Assembly (NCBI RefSeq): GCF_026421305.1
Contig: NZ_JAPJBQ010000007.1
Location: forward strand, 62,001 to 126,000
DNA: 64,000 bases
From: Dyella silvae
GTDB lineage: Bacteria > Pseudomonadota > Gammaproteobacteria > Xanthomonadales > Rhodanobacteraceae
Reading direction: 5' to 3'
Part shown: positions 46,660 to 55,653 of the stretch, in pieces
Numbering within the stretch: the first letter of the stretch is position 1
How the letters are laid out: the number at the start of each line of letters is the position of its first letter
Notes under the pieces: generated by a model
Databases searched by the model: none
What the model saw: only the letters and a program-made list of their open reading frames with translations
Told to the model about the DNA's origin: nothing
Program-made: the position numbers and the translations under genes

Positions 46660-47118
46660 TCAGGCAAATTCCAGCTCCACACGCGTGACCATCATGCCGC
46701 GCTCACGCAAAGAGCCGTTCATGCTCTGCTTGAGACGGGAGCCCGAGTCGCGGCGATCCGCGCTGTAGGCTTCCGGCTCTTGCCGCAACGCGGCCAGCGC
46801 ACCGCCACGGATCAGCTGGTCGGCCTGCTCGATGACGCAGTCGGCACGTTCAGGCTCAAGCACCTGCCAGTACACCGTGCCGCGCACGTCGTGGGCGTTG
46901 GGCAGCAGCTCTTCGAAACGGAGAACCTGGCCGCTCAGATCGATGCGGTGTTCCACGCGATCAATCAGCGGGAGGGCCATGTGGGTACCCGGCTGCAACA
47001 GGCGGTAAGGGCGGCCCCTGCGATAGAGGCTATGCACCTGGTCGGCCGGCACGCGCTTGATCGCGGTAGCGAACATCGCGATCAGGGCCAGGACAATGAG
47101 CGTAATCAGGGCGTTCAT
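46660..47118 (-). CDS. Minimal SPFH/Band 7-type membrane protein
   Basis: 152 residues. One N-terminal membrane helix (about 2-19) is followed by KRVPADQVHSLYRRGRPYRLLQPGTHMALPLIDRVEHRIDL, a recognisable start of the SPFH (stomatin/prohibitin/flotillin) domain written here in overview: V-P-x-D-Q-V near 23 and Q-P-G-T-H near 42. The protein ends shortly after, without the usual C-terminal coiled coil; family members are normally 250-350 residues. It may be a shortened scaffold protein. No clear Shine-Dalgarno was seen. Terminated by a strong hairpin. Confidence 0.65.
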   Translation of the reverse strand: MNALITLIVLALIAMFATAIKRVPADQVHSLYRRGRPYRLLQPGTHMALPLIDRVEHRIDLSGQVLRFEELLPNAHDVRGTVYWQVLEPERADCVIEQADQLIRGGALAALRQEPEAYSADRRDSGSRLKQSMNGSLRERGMMVTRVELEFA

Positions 47119-47196
47119 AGCAATAAAAACAGCTAGTTATGCGTGGATTCTTCGCAAGGGACTGTAAGTTGATAGTACAGCCGGTTGCGCCCCCTT

Positions 47197-47206
47197 GGAT
47201 TAATCC
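47197..47206. other. Short palindrome in SPFH-pirin gap
   Basis: Perfect GGATTAATCC in an AT-richer patch of the 360-base gap 47119-47478, upstream of the SPFH gene. It could be a binding site. Apart from this and family D copy 3, the gap shows nothing. Confidence 0.25.
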
Positions 47207-47379
47207 TAATTTAACGGCGAACTAAGGACTTTTTACAATCCGCCTTTCGGGCTAAATGCTTGATTCTGTGAACCCGGTGGCAGGCACGGGTGGACATGCA
47301 TCGACCACGCCAGGCGCGTCGACGGGGCTGGATTCGCCTTGCGGCCAGGGGGATGGCCGGCGAGGACAGCGGAGGGAGA

Positions 47380-47478
47380 GAGGAGTGAGTTAAGAGGAGT
47401 GAGAAGTGAGAGAGAGCGAAAGCTCGCAAACTTGCGGCTTTCTCTCACTACTCACTTCTCTTCCCTCGTTTCTCGCTC
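47380..47478. repeat. Family D repeat copy 3
   Basis: GAGGAGTGAGTTAAGAGG.. and ..CTCACTACTCACTTCTC arms; it ends at the stop codon of the pirin gene (47479). Confidence 0.75.
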
Positions 47479-48312
47479 TTAGAACTTGCCGGCGCGGAAA
47501 TCCGCAATGGCTTCGTGGATCTGTTCGGGCGTGTTCATCACGAACGGCCCATAGCGCGTCACGCTTTCGTTGAGCGGATGCCCGGCCACCAGCAGCACGC
47601 GTGCAGCGGTATCGCCGCCCGCGATGCGCAAATCGCCGCTTCGCGTGAGCACTGCCAATTCGCTGCGGGCCAGCGGCTCGCCAGCCACCATGGCACCGGT
47701 ACCGTCGAACACGTAGGCGAAGCCGGCATGGCCTTCCGGCAATGGGATAGTCACCGACGCACCGGGCTGCACGGCAATATCCAGGTAGATCGGCTGCGTG
47801 ACGATCTCCGACACGGGGCCGGTCACGCCGTCGAACTCACCGGCGATCACCTTCACTTCCACACCATTCGAAGGACGGGCCACCGGAATGCGCTCGGGAC
47901 CGATGTCCTGATAGCGCGGCGCGATCATCTTGTCCTTCGCCGGCAGGTTCACCCACAGCTGGAAGCCCCACATCAGGCCGTCTTCCTGCACGGGCATTTC
48001 CGAATGCAGGATGCCGCGGCCTGCAGTCATCCACTGCACGCTGCCCGCTACCAGATCACCACTGTTGCCGTGGTTGTCGTGGTGCTTCATGTGGCCCGCG
48101 AGCATGTAGGTCACGGTCTCGAAGCCGCGATGCGGATGCTCCGGAAAGCCGGCGATGTAATCGCCTGCCTGGTCGGAACGGAATTCGTCCAGCAACAGGA
48201 ACGGATCGAGCATATCCAGGCCCGGCTGGCCGATGACGCGCTTGAGCTTGACGCCCGCGCCATCGGAGGTATCGATGCCGCGAATGCGGCGAACAATGCT
48301 GCGCTCAGTCAT
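47479..48312 (-). CDS. Pirin family protein (quercetinase-like bicupin)
   Basis: 277 residues from ATG 48312, with GGAGG eight bases upstream. The metal site motifs of pirins are present: FPEHPHRGFETVTYML (two His and a Glu region), KHHDNHGNSGD and MTAGRGILHSEMP. Bacterial pirins such as YhhW open flavonols (quercetin 2,3-dioxygenase activity); others act in regulation. A family D repeat lies at each end of the gene. Confidence 0.9.
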   Translation of the reverse strand: MTERSIVRRIRGIDTSDGAGVKLKRVIGQPGLDMLDPFLLLDEFRSDQAGDYIAGFPEHPHRGFETVTYMLAGHMKHHDNHGNSGDLVAGSVQWMTAGRGILHSEMPVQEDGLMWGFQLWVNLPAKDKMIAPRYQDIGPERIPVARPSNGVEVKVIAGEFDGVTGPVSEIVTQPIYLDIAVQPGASVTIPLPEGHAGFAYVFDGTGAMVAGEPLARSELAVLTRSGDLRIAGGDTAARVLLVAGHPLNESVTRYGPFVMNTPEQIHEAIADFRAGKF

Positions 48313-48396
48313 GGCTGGCCTCCAAATTGGACTGGCCACATGATGATCCCGCACGCGGCGTTGCCCAAGATGGCAAACAGGAACGGATTGTTCGCG

Positions 48397-48478
48397 TAGA
48401 GCGAGAAGTGAGTGAAGTGGATTGAGAAGTGAGAGAAGCGCTGACCCTCTGACTTCTCACGCCTCTCCACTCACACCT
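48397..48478. repeat. Family D repeat copy 4
   Basis: GAGAAGTGAGTGAAGTGG.. and ..CTTCTCACGCCTCTCCACTC arms; it ends four bases before the UPF0149 stop (48483). Confidence 0.7.
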
Positions 48479-48482
48479 GCCC

Positions 48483-49160
48483 TCAATGCACCCAGTGTCC
48501 GCTGCGATGACGCGGCGGCGGCACTTCCTTCTCCTTGTCGTCCGTCGACTTCACGGCCGCTTCAATCTCGGCTTCGCTGACGGGGTGATCGTGCCAGTAC
48601 TGGTTGACCGCGCCGAGCACCATCGGCACCTGGCCGAGGCACTCGTCGTATTCCTCTTCGCTGAGCTTCTCGAACTCGGCGTCCGCATTGAGGATGCCCT
48701 CGTCGACCGCCAGCGCCATCACCGGGCCCAGCAGCTCCATGAGCGACGGATCATCGGCCAGGCGCTTTTCCCACAACCCGGCGCGCAGGTCGATGCCGCG
48801 GCTGAAACCTTCGCACCAGCCGGCCGCGGAAAGCACCGGCCCGGCTTCGGTGTCCACTTCGCCGAGAATCGGTTCGTACGCATCGACGTCGAGTTCGGCG
48901 CTGATGGAATCGTTGAGCTTGGCCAGCAGGGCCAATACGCGATTGCCTTCGGACTCGTCCTTGAAGGGCTCGTGCAGCACTTCCGGCAGCCATTCTTCCG
49001 GCAGCACCCGCATCGGCCCCACCGCCAGCGCGGAGAGCAGACCATGCACGCCATCAAGCAGCAGGTCGCCCTCGCCGACGTGGGCACGCAGGTATTGGTC
49101 CAGTTCCTCGAGTTCGTTGTCGCCTAGCGAGCTGGGCCAGTCGGTCTTGGGTGTATTCAT
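48483..49160 (-). CDS. UPF0149 (YgfB/YecA-type) family protein
   Basis: 225 residues. Features of the family are the opening LEELDQYLRAHVGEGDLLLDG, HGLLSALAVGP, AGWCEGFSRGIDLR and WHDHPVS. The C-terminus ends in a short basic His-rich tail (PPPRHRSGHWVH) in place of a SEC-C zinc motif. The family has no defined enzymatic role. It begins 30 bases after xthA on the same strand, so it may be cotranscribed with xthA and prlC. Confidence 0.85.
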   Translation of the reverse strand: MNTPKTDWPSSLGDNELEELDQYLRAHVGEGDLLLDGVHGLLSALAVGPMRVLPEEWLPEVLHEPFKDESEGNRVLALLAKLNDSISAELDVDAYEPILGEVDTEAGPVLSAAGWCEGFSRGIDLRAGLWEKRLADDPSLMELLGPVMALAVDEGILNADAEFEKLSEEEYDECLGQVPMVLGAVNQYWHDHPVSEAEIEAAVKSTDDKEKEVPPPRHRSGHWVH

Positions 49161-49190
49161 CAGCAGCCTGTTTGCGGTGTTGCGTGCGTC

Positions 49191-49970
49191 TTAGATATCC
49201 AGATCAACCGTTACCGGCGTGTGATCGGAAGGTCGTTCCCAGGTCCTTGGCGTCCGGTCGATAGCGGCCGCCTTGGCTGCGGATTTCAGGGCGTCTCCGA
49301 TCAGGATCAGGTCGATGCGCAGACCCATGTTGCGCCGGAACGCACCCTGTCGATAGTCCCACCAACTGTAGTGTTCACCCGCCGGTTCGAACAGGCGGAA
49401 GCTGTCGTGCAGGCCCAGGTCGGTGATGCGCTTGAGCGCCTCCCGCTCGGGCGGCGAGCACAGAATGTCCTCGCCCCAGGTCGCCGGGTCATACACGTCG
49501 CGATCGTCGGGCGCGATGTTGAAATCGCCCAACACCACCAGGTTGGGATGGCGCTCGTGCTCGCGCGCAAGGAACTCGCGCATCTTCGCCAGCCAGTCGA
49601 GCTTGTATGCGTACTTCTCATCGCCCACGGCCTTGCCGTTGACCACGTAGAGATCGACCACGCGCACGCCGCCGATGGTGGCGGCGAGAATGCGTCGTTG
49701 CGGATCGTCAAGGTTGGGAATGTCGGTGACAACATCCTCAAACTCGGGATGGGCATCGGCGCGCGCCAGCAGCGCAACGCCGTTGTAGGTTTTCTGACCT
49801 GAAAACACTGCGCGATAGCCAGCGGCTGCCAGTTCATCGACCGGGAACTTGGCGTCCTCCAGCTTGGTTTCCTGCAGCGCGACGATGTCGGGCTGCGCGT
49901 CGGCCAGCCACTGGGTGAGGTGCGGTATGCGCACCTTCAGCGAATTCACGTTCCATGATGCGATCTTCAT
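49191..49970 (-). CDS. xthA: Exodeoxyribonuclease III
   Basis: 259 residues from ATG 49970 (MKIASWNVNSLKVR). Catalytic motifs of the EEP/ExoIII fold are complete: Asn in SWNVNSL, Glu in LQETKLED, GDFNIAP, and the final Asp-His in SDHTPV. It is an AP endonuclease and 3' repair nuclease for base-excision repair. Length matches the family. It lies 63 bases after prlC. Confidence 0.95.
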   Translation of the reverse strand: MKIASWNVNSLKVRIPHLTQWLADAQPDIVALQETKLEDAKFPVDELAAAGYRAVFSGQKTYNGVALLARADAHPEFEDVVTDIPNLDDPQRRILAATIGGVRVVDLYVVNGKAVGDEKYAYKLDWLAKMREFLAREHERHPNLVVLGDFNIAPDDRDVYDPATWGEDILCSPPEREALKRITDLGLHDSFRLFEPAGEHYSWWDYRQGAFRRNMGLRIDLILIGDALKSAAKAAAIDRTPRTWERPSDHTPVTVDLDI

Positions 49971-50033
49971 GGGGACATTGTAAGCGAAGGTTGCGCCAAC
50001 ACTGCCGCCCACGCGGGGCGGCAGTGACGAAGG

Positions 50034-52076
50034 TCAGGCGAGACCGTGACTTCTCAGCAACGCCTCGGGCTCCGGCGGGCGGCCGCGGAACGCGATGAAG
50101 CTCTCGAGGGCCGGCCGGCTCGCTCCCACGGCGAGGATTTCCTTGCGGAAACGGTCGCCGGTGGGGCGGTCGATCACGCCATGCTCCTCGAACTCTCCGA
50201 ACGCATCCGCACTCAGCAATTCGGCCCACAGATAGCTGTAGTACCCCGCCGCGTATCCACCGGCGAAGATGTGCGAGAACGCATGCGGGAAACGCTGCCA
50301 CGCCGGCGGATGCAGCACCGCGACGTCGTGACGGACTTCTTCCAGCACTTCCATCGTGCGCGCGCCCTTGGTCGGGTCGTATTCCAGATGCAGCAGGAAG
50401 TCGAACATGGCGAATTCCAGCTGACGCACCAGGAACAGGCCGGCGTGGAAGTGACGCGCCGCCAGCATGCGCTGAAACAGTTCATCGGGCAGGCGCTCGC
50501 CGGTTTCGTAGTGGCGTGCGAACAGGTCGAGCGCTTCGCGGTTCCAACCGAAGTTCTCCATGAACTGGCTGGGCAACTCCACCGCGTCCCACTCCACGCC
50601 ATCGATGCCGCCGATGGAGGGCAACGCGATCTCGGTCAGCAGGTGATGCAGACCGTGTCCAAATTCGTGGAAAAGGGTGAGCACGTCGTCGTGCGTGAGC
50701 AACGCAGGGCGGCCCTCGGTGGGCGGTGCGAAGTTGCAGGTGAGAAAGGCCACCGGCAACTGCTCCTGGCCGCCATCGCTGAAGCGCGCGCGGCACACGT
50801 CCATCCACGCGCCGCCGCGCTTGCCGGTGCGTGCATAGAGGTCGACATAGGCGCCGGCAAACACACGGCCATCGGTATCGAGCACGTCGTAATAGCGCAC
50901 GTCCGGATGCCACACGTCGACGCCTTCGCGGACGCGGAGCGAAATGCCGTAGAGACGCTGGGTGAGACCAAACAGCCCCTCCATCACTGCCGGCAACGGG
51001 AAGTACGGCTTGAGCTGTTCTTCGTCGAGGTCGTATTCGCGCTGACGCAGTTTCTCGGAGGCGTAGCCGACGTCCCAGGATTCCAGGTTGTCGAGCTTCA
51101 GTTCCTGCGTGGCGAACTCGCGCAGGCGATTGAGCTCGGCGCGCGCCACCGGCTTGGCGCGGGTGGCAAGGTCGTGCAGGAACTCCATCACCTGCGTCGG
51201 CGTACCGGCCATCTTGGTCGCCAGGGATTCCTCTGCGGCATTCTTGAAGCCCAGCAGCTTCGCCGCTTCATAACGCAGCGCCATGATGCGTTCGATGCGC
51301 TCGCTGTTATCGAACTTGCTTGCCTGCGGACCCTGGTCGGAGGCGCGTGTCTGGTACGCCCAGTACACGCGCTCGCGCAGGCCACGGTTGTCGGCATAGG
51401 TCAGCACGGCCTGGACGCTGGGCTGCTTGAGCGTGACCAGATAGCCGTCGAGATTCTGTTCCTTGGCGTACTGGCGCAGCACCGCGCGGCCCGACTCGGG
51501 CACACCGGCCAGATCGCGTTCGTCCGTGATGTGTTCATGCCAGGCATCGGTCGCGTCGAGCACAGCGTTGGAGAATTCGGTGGAAAGCCGGCTCAGTTCC
51601 ACGCCGATCTCGCGATAGCGCGACCGCTCCGGTTCTTCCAGCGCGACGCCGGACAGGCGGAAGTCACGCAAGGCATGCTCGACCAGCGCGCGCTCGGGAC
51701 GCGGAAGGCCGGCAAACGTCGGTGCATCGGCCAAGGCCTGTACGGCCTGATAGAGCGCGCGGTTCTGGCCGACTTCGATGGCGTGGTCGGTGAGCTTTTC
51801 TTCCGCCGGGCCATAGACCTTACGCAGCTCCTCGCTGTCGGCGACTGAATGCAGATGGCTCACCGGTGCCCAGGCGCGTGCTAGCCGCTGCTCCAGGCGT
51901 TCCTGCGTGAGCATGACGCTGGCGAAGTCCCGCGGTGCGCCGGGCGCCGTGAGGGCGTCGATGCCGGCGCGGTAGTCGGCCAGGATGGTGTCGATGGCAG
52001 GCGTGACCTGTTCGGGCCGGATCTGCGAAAACGCCGGCAGCGCGTCGTCAGCCAGCAACGGATTGTCGTGTTCCAT
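50034..52076 (-). CDS. prlC: Oligopeptidase A (M3 metallopeptidase)
   Basis: 680 residues, as in E. coli PrlC. ATG 52076 follows GAGGAG. The zinc motif is HEFGHGLHH within LFHEFGHGLHHLL, with a downstream Glu in the EWDAVELPSQFMENF region typical of M3 enzymes. It is a cytoplasmic enzyme degrading short peptides, including cleaved signal peptides. It is followed by xthA on the same strand. Confidence 0.95.
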   Translation of the reverse strand: MEHDNPLLADDALPAFSQIRPEQVTPAIDTILADYRAGIDALTAPGAPRDFASVMLTQERLEQRLARAWAPVSHLHSVADSEELRKVYGPAEEKLTDHAIEVGQNRALYQAVQALADAPTFAGLPRPERALVEHALRDFRLSGVALEEPERSRYREIGVELSRLSTEFSNAVLDATDAWHEHITDERDLAGVPESGRAVLRQYAKEQNLDGYLVTLKQPSVQAVLTYADNRGLRERVYWAYQTRASDQGPQASKFDNSERIERIMALRYEAAKLLGFKNAAEESLATKMAGTPTQVMEFLHDLATRAKPVARAELNRLREFATQELKLDNLESWDVGYASEKLRQREYDLDEEQLKPYFPLPAVMEGLFGLTQRLYGISLRVREGVDVWHPDVRYYDVLDTDGRVFAGAYVDLYARTGKRGGAWMDVCRARFSDGGQEQLPVAFLTCNFAPPTEGRPALLTHDDVLTLFHEFGHGLHHLLTEIALPSIGGIDGVEWDAVELPSQFMENFGWNREALDLFARHYETGERLPDELFQRMLAARHFHAGLFLVRQLEFAMFDFLLHLEYDPTKGARTMEVLEEVRHDVAVLHPPAWQRFPHAFSHIFAGGYAAGYYSYLWAELLSADAFGEFEEHGVIDRPTGDRFRKEILAVGASRPALESFIAFRGRPPEPEALLRSHGLA

Positions 52077-52227
52077 GAAATCTCCTCGGATCACCCGCAG
52101 GGCCGGAACGGGCCAGCAGGGTGTCCGCCAGCGTGGCGACCCACCCCGGCGAAATCAAGACGGCGTAGGGTGTCGGTGATCACCGCGCTCACGAATTGTC
52201 ACATCCCCCGCCGTACCATCCCGCGCC

Positions 52228-53949
52228 ATGTCTAAGCCCGATTTTTCCGCCCTGCTGCGTCGAAGCGACGTGTTCGGGCATTTGGGGGACGAGGCGCTAG
52301 CCGCTCTGCTCCCCGAACTTCAATGGTTTTCCCTGCCCGGTGGACGCACGCTGTTCCGCCATGGCGACGTTGCGGATGCGCTTTACCTGGTGGTGAGCGG
52401 CAGCCTCGGCGTGTTTGACGGGCCAACGGAGCGGGTGCGTCTGGTGGCCGCTGGCGACAGCGTGGGCGAAATCGGGCTGATTACCGGTGAGAGCCGCCAG
52501 CACACAGCGCGAGCCCTGCGCGACAGCGAGCTGTTGCGTCTGGATATTGCCGCCTACGAGGCGCTTACCCAACGTCATCCGCAAGCCATGCTGGGCGTCG
52601 CCCGCGTGGCCATTGCCCGTCTGCAGACGCGCATGCGCGGCGACGAAAGCCCCGGCATCGCGCGCACGTTTGCGTTGCTTCCCGCTTCGCCGGACGTACC
52701 GGCCCGCTCGCTGGCCATGCAGCTGGCCATGGAACTTGAGCACTGGGGCAGTTGCGTGGTCATCGATGCCGAACACGGCGCCGGCCGCGGCAGCGACTGG
52801 TTTGCCGAGCGCGAAGCGCAGGCCCGCTTCGTGATCTATCTGGACAGCAGCGGCGACGACCTCTGGCGGCAACGCTGTCTGCGCCAGGCCGACGTGCTGC
52901 TGTTACCTGCACTGGCGGCACAACCGGCTCGGCCATGGCCGGAAGCCACGCCGATGCATCCGTCGCGGGCGGGGCATCGGCCACGTCATTTGGTGCTGCT
53001 GCACCCAGGCCGCCAGCCTGCACTGGGAGCAGCCCAGCGCTGGCGGGCGCAATTCAGTGGCGAGCTACAACACCACCATGTGGGCGGACGCGCGGATATC
53101 GCGCGGCTGGCCCGGGTGATCAGCGGCCATGCCCGTGGACTGGTACTGGCAGGCGGTGGCGCGCGCGGTATTGCGCATCTTGGCGCCCTCCGTGCGCTGC
53201 AGGAGGCCGGCCACACGTTCGATGCCGTGGGCGGCACCAGCATCGGCGCGATCATTGGCGCGAGCGTGGCCGCCGGTTGGGAATTGGACACGATGGTGCA
53301 GACCTTCCATCGTGCCTTCGTCGAAGGACGCCCGTTATCGGACTGGACGCTGCCCATCGTGGCGCTCACCCGCGGGCGGCGGGCGGCGTTGATGCTGCGG
53401 CGTGCGTTTGGCGCGCTGGATGTCGAAGACCTCACGCTGCCGTTCTTCTGCGTGTCCACCTGCCTTTCCGGCGAAGGGATGGTGGTGCACCGCGAAGGTC
53501 CACTATGGCTGTGGCTGCGTGCTTCCAGCGCCATTCCCGGCGTACTGCCACCGGTGCTGCATCACGGCCGCGTGTATGTCGACGGCGCCCTGGTCGACAA
53601 CCTGCCCACCGACGTCATGGCCGACGACGGCCTGGCGCACATCACCGCCATCGACATTCGCGCCGAAATTTCCCTGCTGACTACCGCGGAAGAATTCGCC
53701 ACGCCGCCATGGTGGCAAGTGCTGTTGGGCCGCCAGAACATTCAGCGCCCCGGGCTGGTGTCCACCCTGGTGCGCGCGGCCATGGTCAACAGCGAGGGGC
53801 CCAGCGAGCACCGCCGCGAACGCGCCGACCTGCTGTTGACGCCGCCGTTGGAGCACATCGGCATGCTGGATTGGAAAGACTGGGAGCGCGCTATTGAAGC
53901 GGGCTATCTCTATACGAAGGCGGTGCTGGACAAGCAGGGCTCACTGTAG
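52228..53949 (+). CDS. NTE-type patatin with cyclic nucleotide-binding domain
   Basis: 573 residues. An N-terminal cyclic nucleotide-binding domain (about 10-130; LPGGRTLFRHGDVADALYLV and GDSVGEIGLITGESRQ) is followed by a linking region and a patatin domain with GGGARG (about 308), nucleophile Ser in GTSIG (about 337) and Asp in VDGALVDNLP (about 451). This is the architecture of neuropathy target esterase-like lysophospholipases. It is a likely cyclic nucleotide-controlled lipid hydrolase, probably membrane-associated. It is divergent from prlC. A family D repeat begins just after its stop. Confidence 0.88.
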   Translation: MSKPDFSALLRRSDVFGHLGDEALAALLPELQWFSLPGGRTLFRHGDVADALYLVVSGSLGVFDGPTERVRLVAAGDSVGEIGLITGESRQHTARALRDSELLRLDIAAYEALTQRHPQAMLGVARVAIARLQTRMRGDESPGIARTFALLPASPDVPARSLAMQLAMELEHWGSCVVIDAEHGAGRGSDWFAEREAQARFVIYLDSSGDDLWRQRCLRQADVLLLPALAAQPARPWPEATPMHPSRAGHRPRHLVLLHPGRQPALGAAQRWRAQFSGELQHHHVGGRADIARLARVISGHARGLVLAGGGARGIAHLGALRALQEAGHTFDAVGGTSIGAIIGASVAAGWELDTMVQTFHRAFVEGRPLSDWTLPIVALTRGRRAALMLRRAFGALDVEDLTLPFFCVSTCLSGEGMVVHREGPLWLWLRASSAIPGVLPPVLHHGRVYVDGALVDNLPTDVMADDGLAHITAIDIRAEISLLTTAEEFATPPWWQVLLGRQNIQRPGLVSTLVRAAMVNSEGPSEHRRERADLLLTPPLEHIGMLDWKDWERAIEAGYLYTKAVLDKQGSL

Positions 53950-54054
53950 AGGTGAGGAGTGAGTGAAGAGGAGTGAGAAGTGAGAGAGAGCCAGAGCGCG
54001 AGCCGGCGCTATCTCTGTTTTGCTCACTTCTCTTCACTCACTCCTCGCTCTTAC
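53950..54054. repeat. Family D repeat copy 5
   Basis: GAGGAGTGAGTGAAGAGG.. and ..TTCTCTTCACTCACTCCTC arms, the longest and most regular pair. It starts directly after the NTE-type stop and ends 10 bases before the carbonic anhydrase start. Confidence 0.8.
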
Positions 54055-54063
54055 CATAGAGCG

Positions 54064-54600
54064 ATGGACCCATTACGCAAATACAAGGGCATCTGGCCCA
54101 CGCTTCATCAGCGCGTCTATGTCGACCAGGCATCGACGGTCATCGGTGCGGTTGAGCTGTTCGACGACGTCTCGATCTGGCCGGGCGCGGTGTTGCGTGG
54201 CGACGTGAACTTCATCCGTATCGGTGCGCGCACCAACGTGCAGGATGGCGCCGTGATTCACGTGACGCACGACGGCCCGTACACACCCGGCGGCATGCCG
54301 ACCATCATCGGTGAGGGCGTCACGGTCGGCCATGGCGCCGTGATTCACGCCTGCACCATCGAGGACTACTGTCTGATCGGTATGCACGCCTGCGTACTCG
54401 ATGGCGCGGTGGTGAAGCAGTACGGCTTCGTGGGCGCCGGCAGCGTGATTCCACCGGGCAAGGTCGTCGGCGAACGCGAGCTGTGGCTCGGCAACCCGGC
54501 GAAGATGGTGCGCGTACTCAGCGATCAGCAAATCGAACAGCTGCGTTATTCCGCGGATCACTACGTGCGCTTGAAAGACGAGTATCTCGCCGCGCGATGA
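54064..54600 (+). CDS. Gamma carbonic anhydrase family protein
   Basis: 178 residues from ATG 54064; the frame upstream is repeat DNA. A left-handed beta-helix hexapeptide protein: VSIWPGAVLRGDV, IGARTNVQDGAVIHV, GHGAVIHACTIED. The histidines of IHVTHD and TVGHGAVIH match zinc ligands of the gamma class. Whether it hydrates CO2 is uncertain; many relatives (YrdA/CaiE type) are of unknown activity. The stop codon overlaps the next start (ATGA), so the two are translationally coupled. Confidence 0.88.
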   Translation: MDPLRKYKGIWPTLHQRVYVDQASTVIGAVELFDDVSIWPGAVLRGDVNFIRIGARTNVQDGAVIHVTHDGPYTPGGMPTIIGEGVTVGHGAVIHACTIEDYCLIGMHACVLDGAVVKQYGFVGAGSVIPPGKVVGERELWLGNPAKMVRVLSDQQIEQLRYSADHYVRLKDEYLAAR

Positions 54601-54929
54601 GCACGCCTCGACGTGTCCTTTTCCTGTGCAGCCGACATAAGCTGCGCAGCCCGACGGCCGCGGCCGTGTTCGGAACATGGCCAACGCTCGATGTGGATTC
54701 GGCCGGACTTGCTGATGATGCAGAGACGCCGTTGTCTGCCGATCAGCTCGAATGGGCGGAGCTGATCGTCGTGATGGAAGCCGCACATCGCCGACGCCTG
54801 CAGGCACGGCACGGCGCGCGGCTGCGAGGTAAACGCATCGTTTGCCTGGATATTCCAGACCGTTACGAGTTCATGCAACCCGAGCTGGTGGAGTTGCTTA
54901 TGAAGAAAGTCGGACCGTTGCTTCGTTGA
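54597..54929 (+). CDS. Small low-molecular-weight protein tyrosine phosphatase-like protein
   Basis: 110 residues, starting inside the ATGA overlap with the carbonic anhydrase gene. The N-terminal loop LFLCSRHKLRSPTA carries the C-x5-R-S signature (Cys11, Arg17), and DIPDRYEF near the C-terminus stands where the general-acid Asp-Pro loop is in classical enzymes. It is about 40 residues shorter than typical low-molecular-weight phosphatases. Phosphatase activity is plausible but not certain. Confidence 0.8.
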   Translation: MSTPRRVLFLCSRHKLRSPTAAAVFGTWPTLDVDSAGLADDAETPLSADQLEWAELIVVMEAAHRRRLQARHGARLRGKRIVCLDIPDRYEFMQPELVELLMKKVGPLLR

Positions 54930-54961
54930 CCATTCCGGCACCGGCCGGAACGGTCAAAAGC

Positions 54962-55492
54962 TCAGTACACGCCACCGCCGGCCGCAGACTGCTGCGCCTG
55001 GATAACCGCCGCGCGCGCTTCGTCTTGATGGATCTGGATCTGGCGCTGGGCATCCAGCTTGCCGCCAAGCAGCGAGAGGATGTAGTTGGTTTTGTCGTAC
55101 TCGCGCAGCAACGACAGCTCGCGCTGGGCTTCGTCCAGATTGTTGTCGTTGATGGAGCGCTCGACATCCGCCGAGGCAGATGGAAACGCCTCGTGCAGCT
55201 GGTCCAGGGCCACCTTGTTCTCTGGATCGAGCTGCAACACGCTGAGATAGAACTCGTAGGCATTGCTGCCCGCCGGCGCTACCAGGCGCTTCTCGGTCAC
55301 CGCGGTTTTGGCGAGGTCCAACATGATCGTGACGCCGCTATCGTCCTTGCCCGACGACGCGCTGGCGGCAGCCGAACTGCCTGTGCCTGAGCCATACAGC
55401 CAGTAGGCAGCACCCGCAAGGGCAGCGACCACGATGACGGAAACGGCGACGATCACACCTCGGTGAGGCGCAAGGGAAGCGAAACGAGACAT
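54962..55492 (-). CDS. Membrane-anchored paralog of the TonB N-terminal half
   Basis: 176 residues from ATG 55492. One membrane helix (about 13-35) is followed by a helical domain (about 55-150) that clearly matches residues of the nearby TonB protein: AGSNAYEFYLSVLQLDPEN against SGNNAFEFYLAVLKREPGN, and YDKTNYILSLLGGKLDAQ against ADPKNYTLTLLQAKLEDQ. It lacks the proline-rich linker and the TonB C-terminal domain. It could modulate or assemble with the TonB protein; function is unknown. It is two genes downstream of tonB on the same strand. Confidence 0.75.
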   Translation of the reverse strand: MSRFASLAPHRGVIVAVSVIVVAALAGAAYWLYGSGTGSSAAASASSGKDDSGVTIMLDLAKTAVTEKRLVAPAGSNAYEFYLSVLQLDPENKVALDQLHEAFPSASADVERSINDNNLDEAQRELSLLREYDKTNYILSLLGGKLDAQRQIQIHQDEARAAVIQAQQSAAGGGVY

Positions 55493-55653
55493 GGCACCGC
55501 TGCAATGGTGTAACCGCACGCAGGGCCGGCTGTTCTCAGCCGCCCCGGCGGAACTGTCACAATAGCGTTACATCATGTCAGCGATGTGACTTGCGGGTGG
55601 CTTGCCTGATGAATAGACGTCCATTCCCGTAAGAACTCACTGTCGCCAGACCA

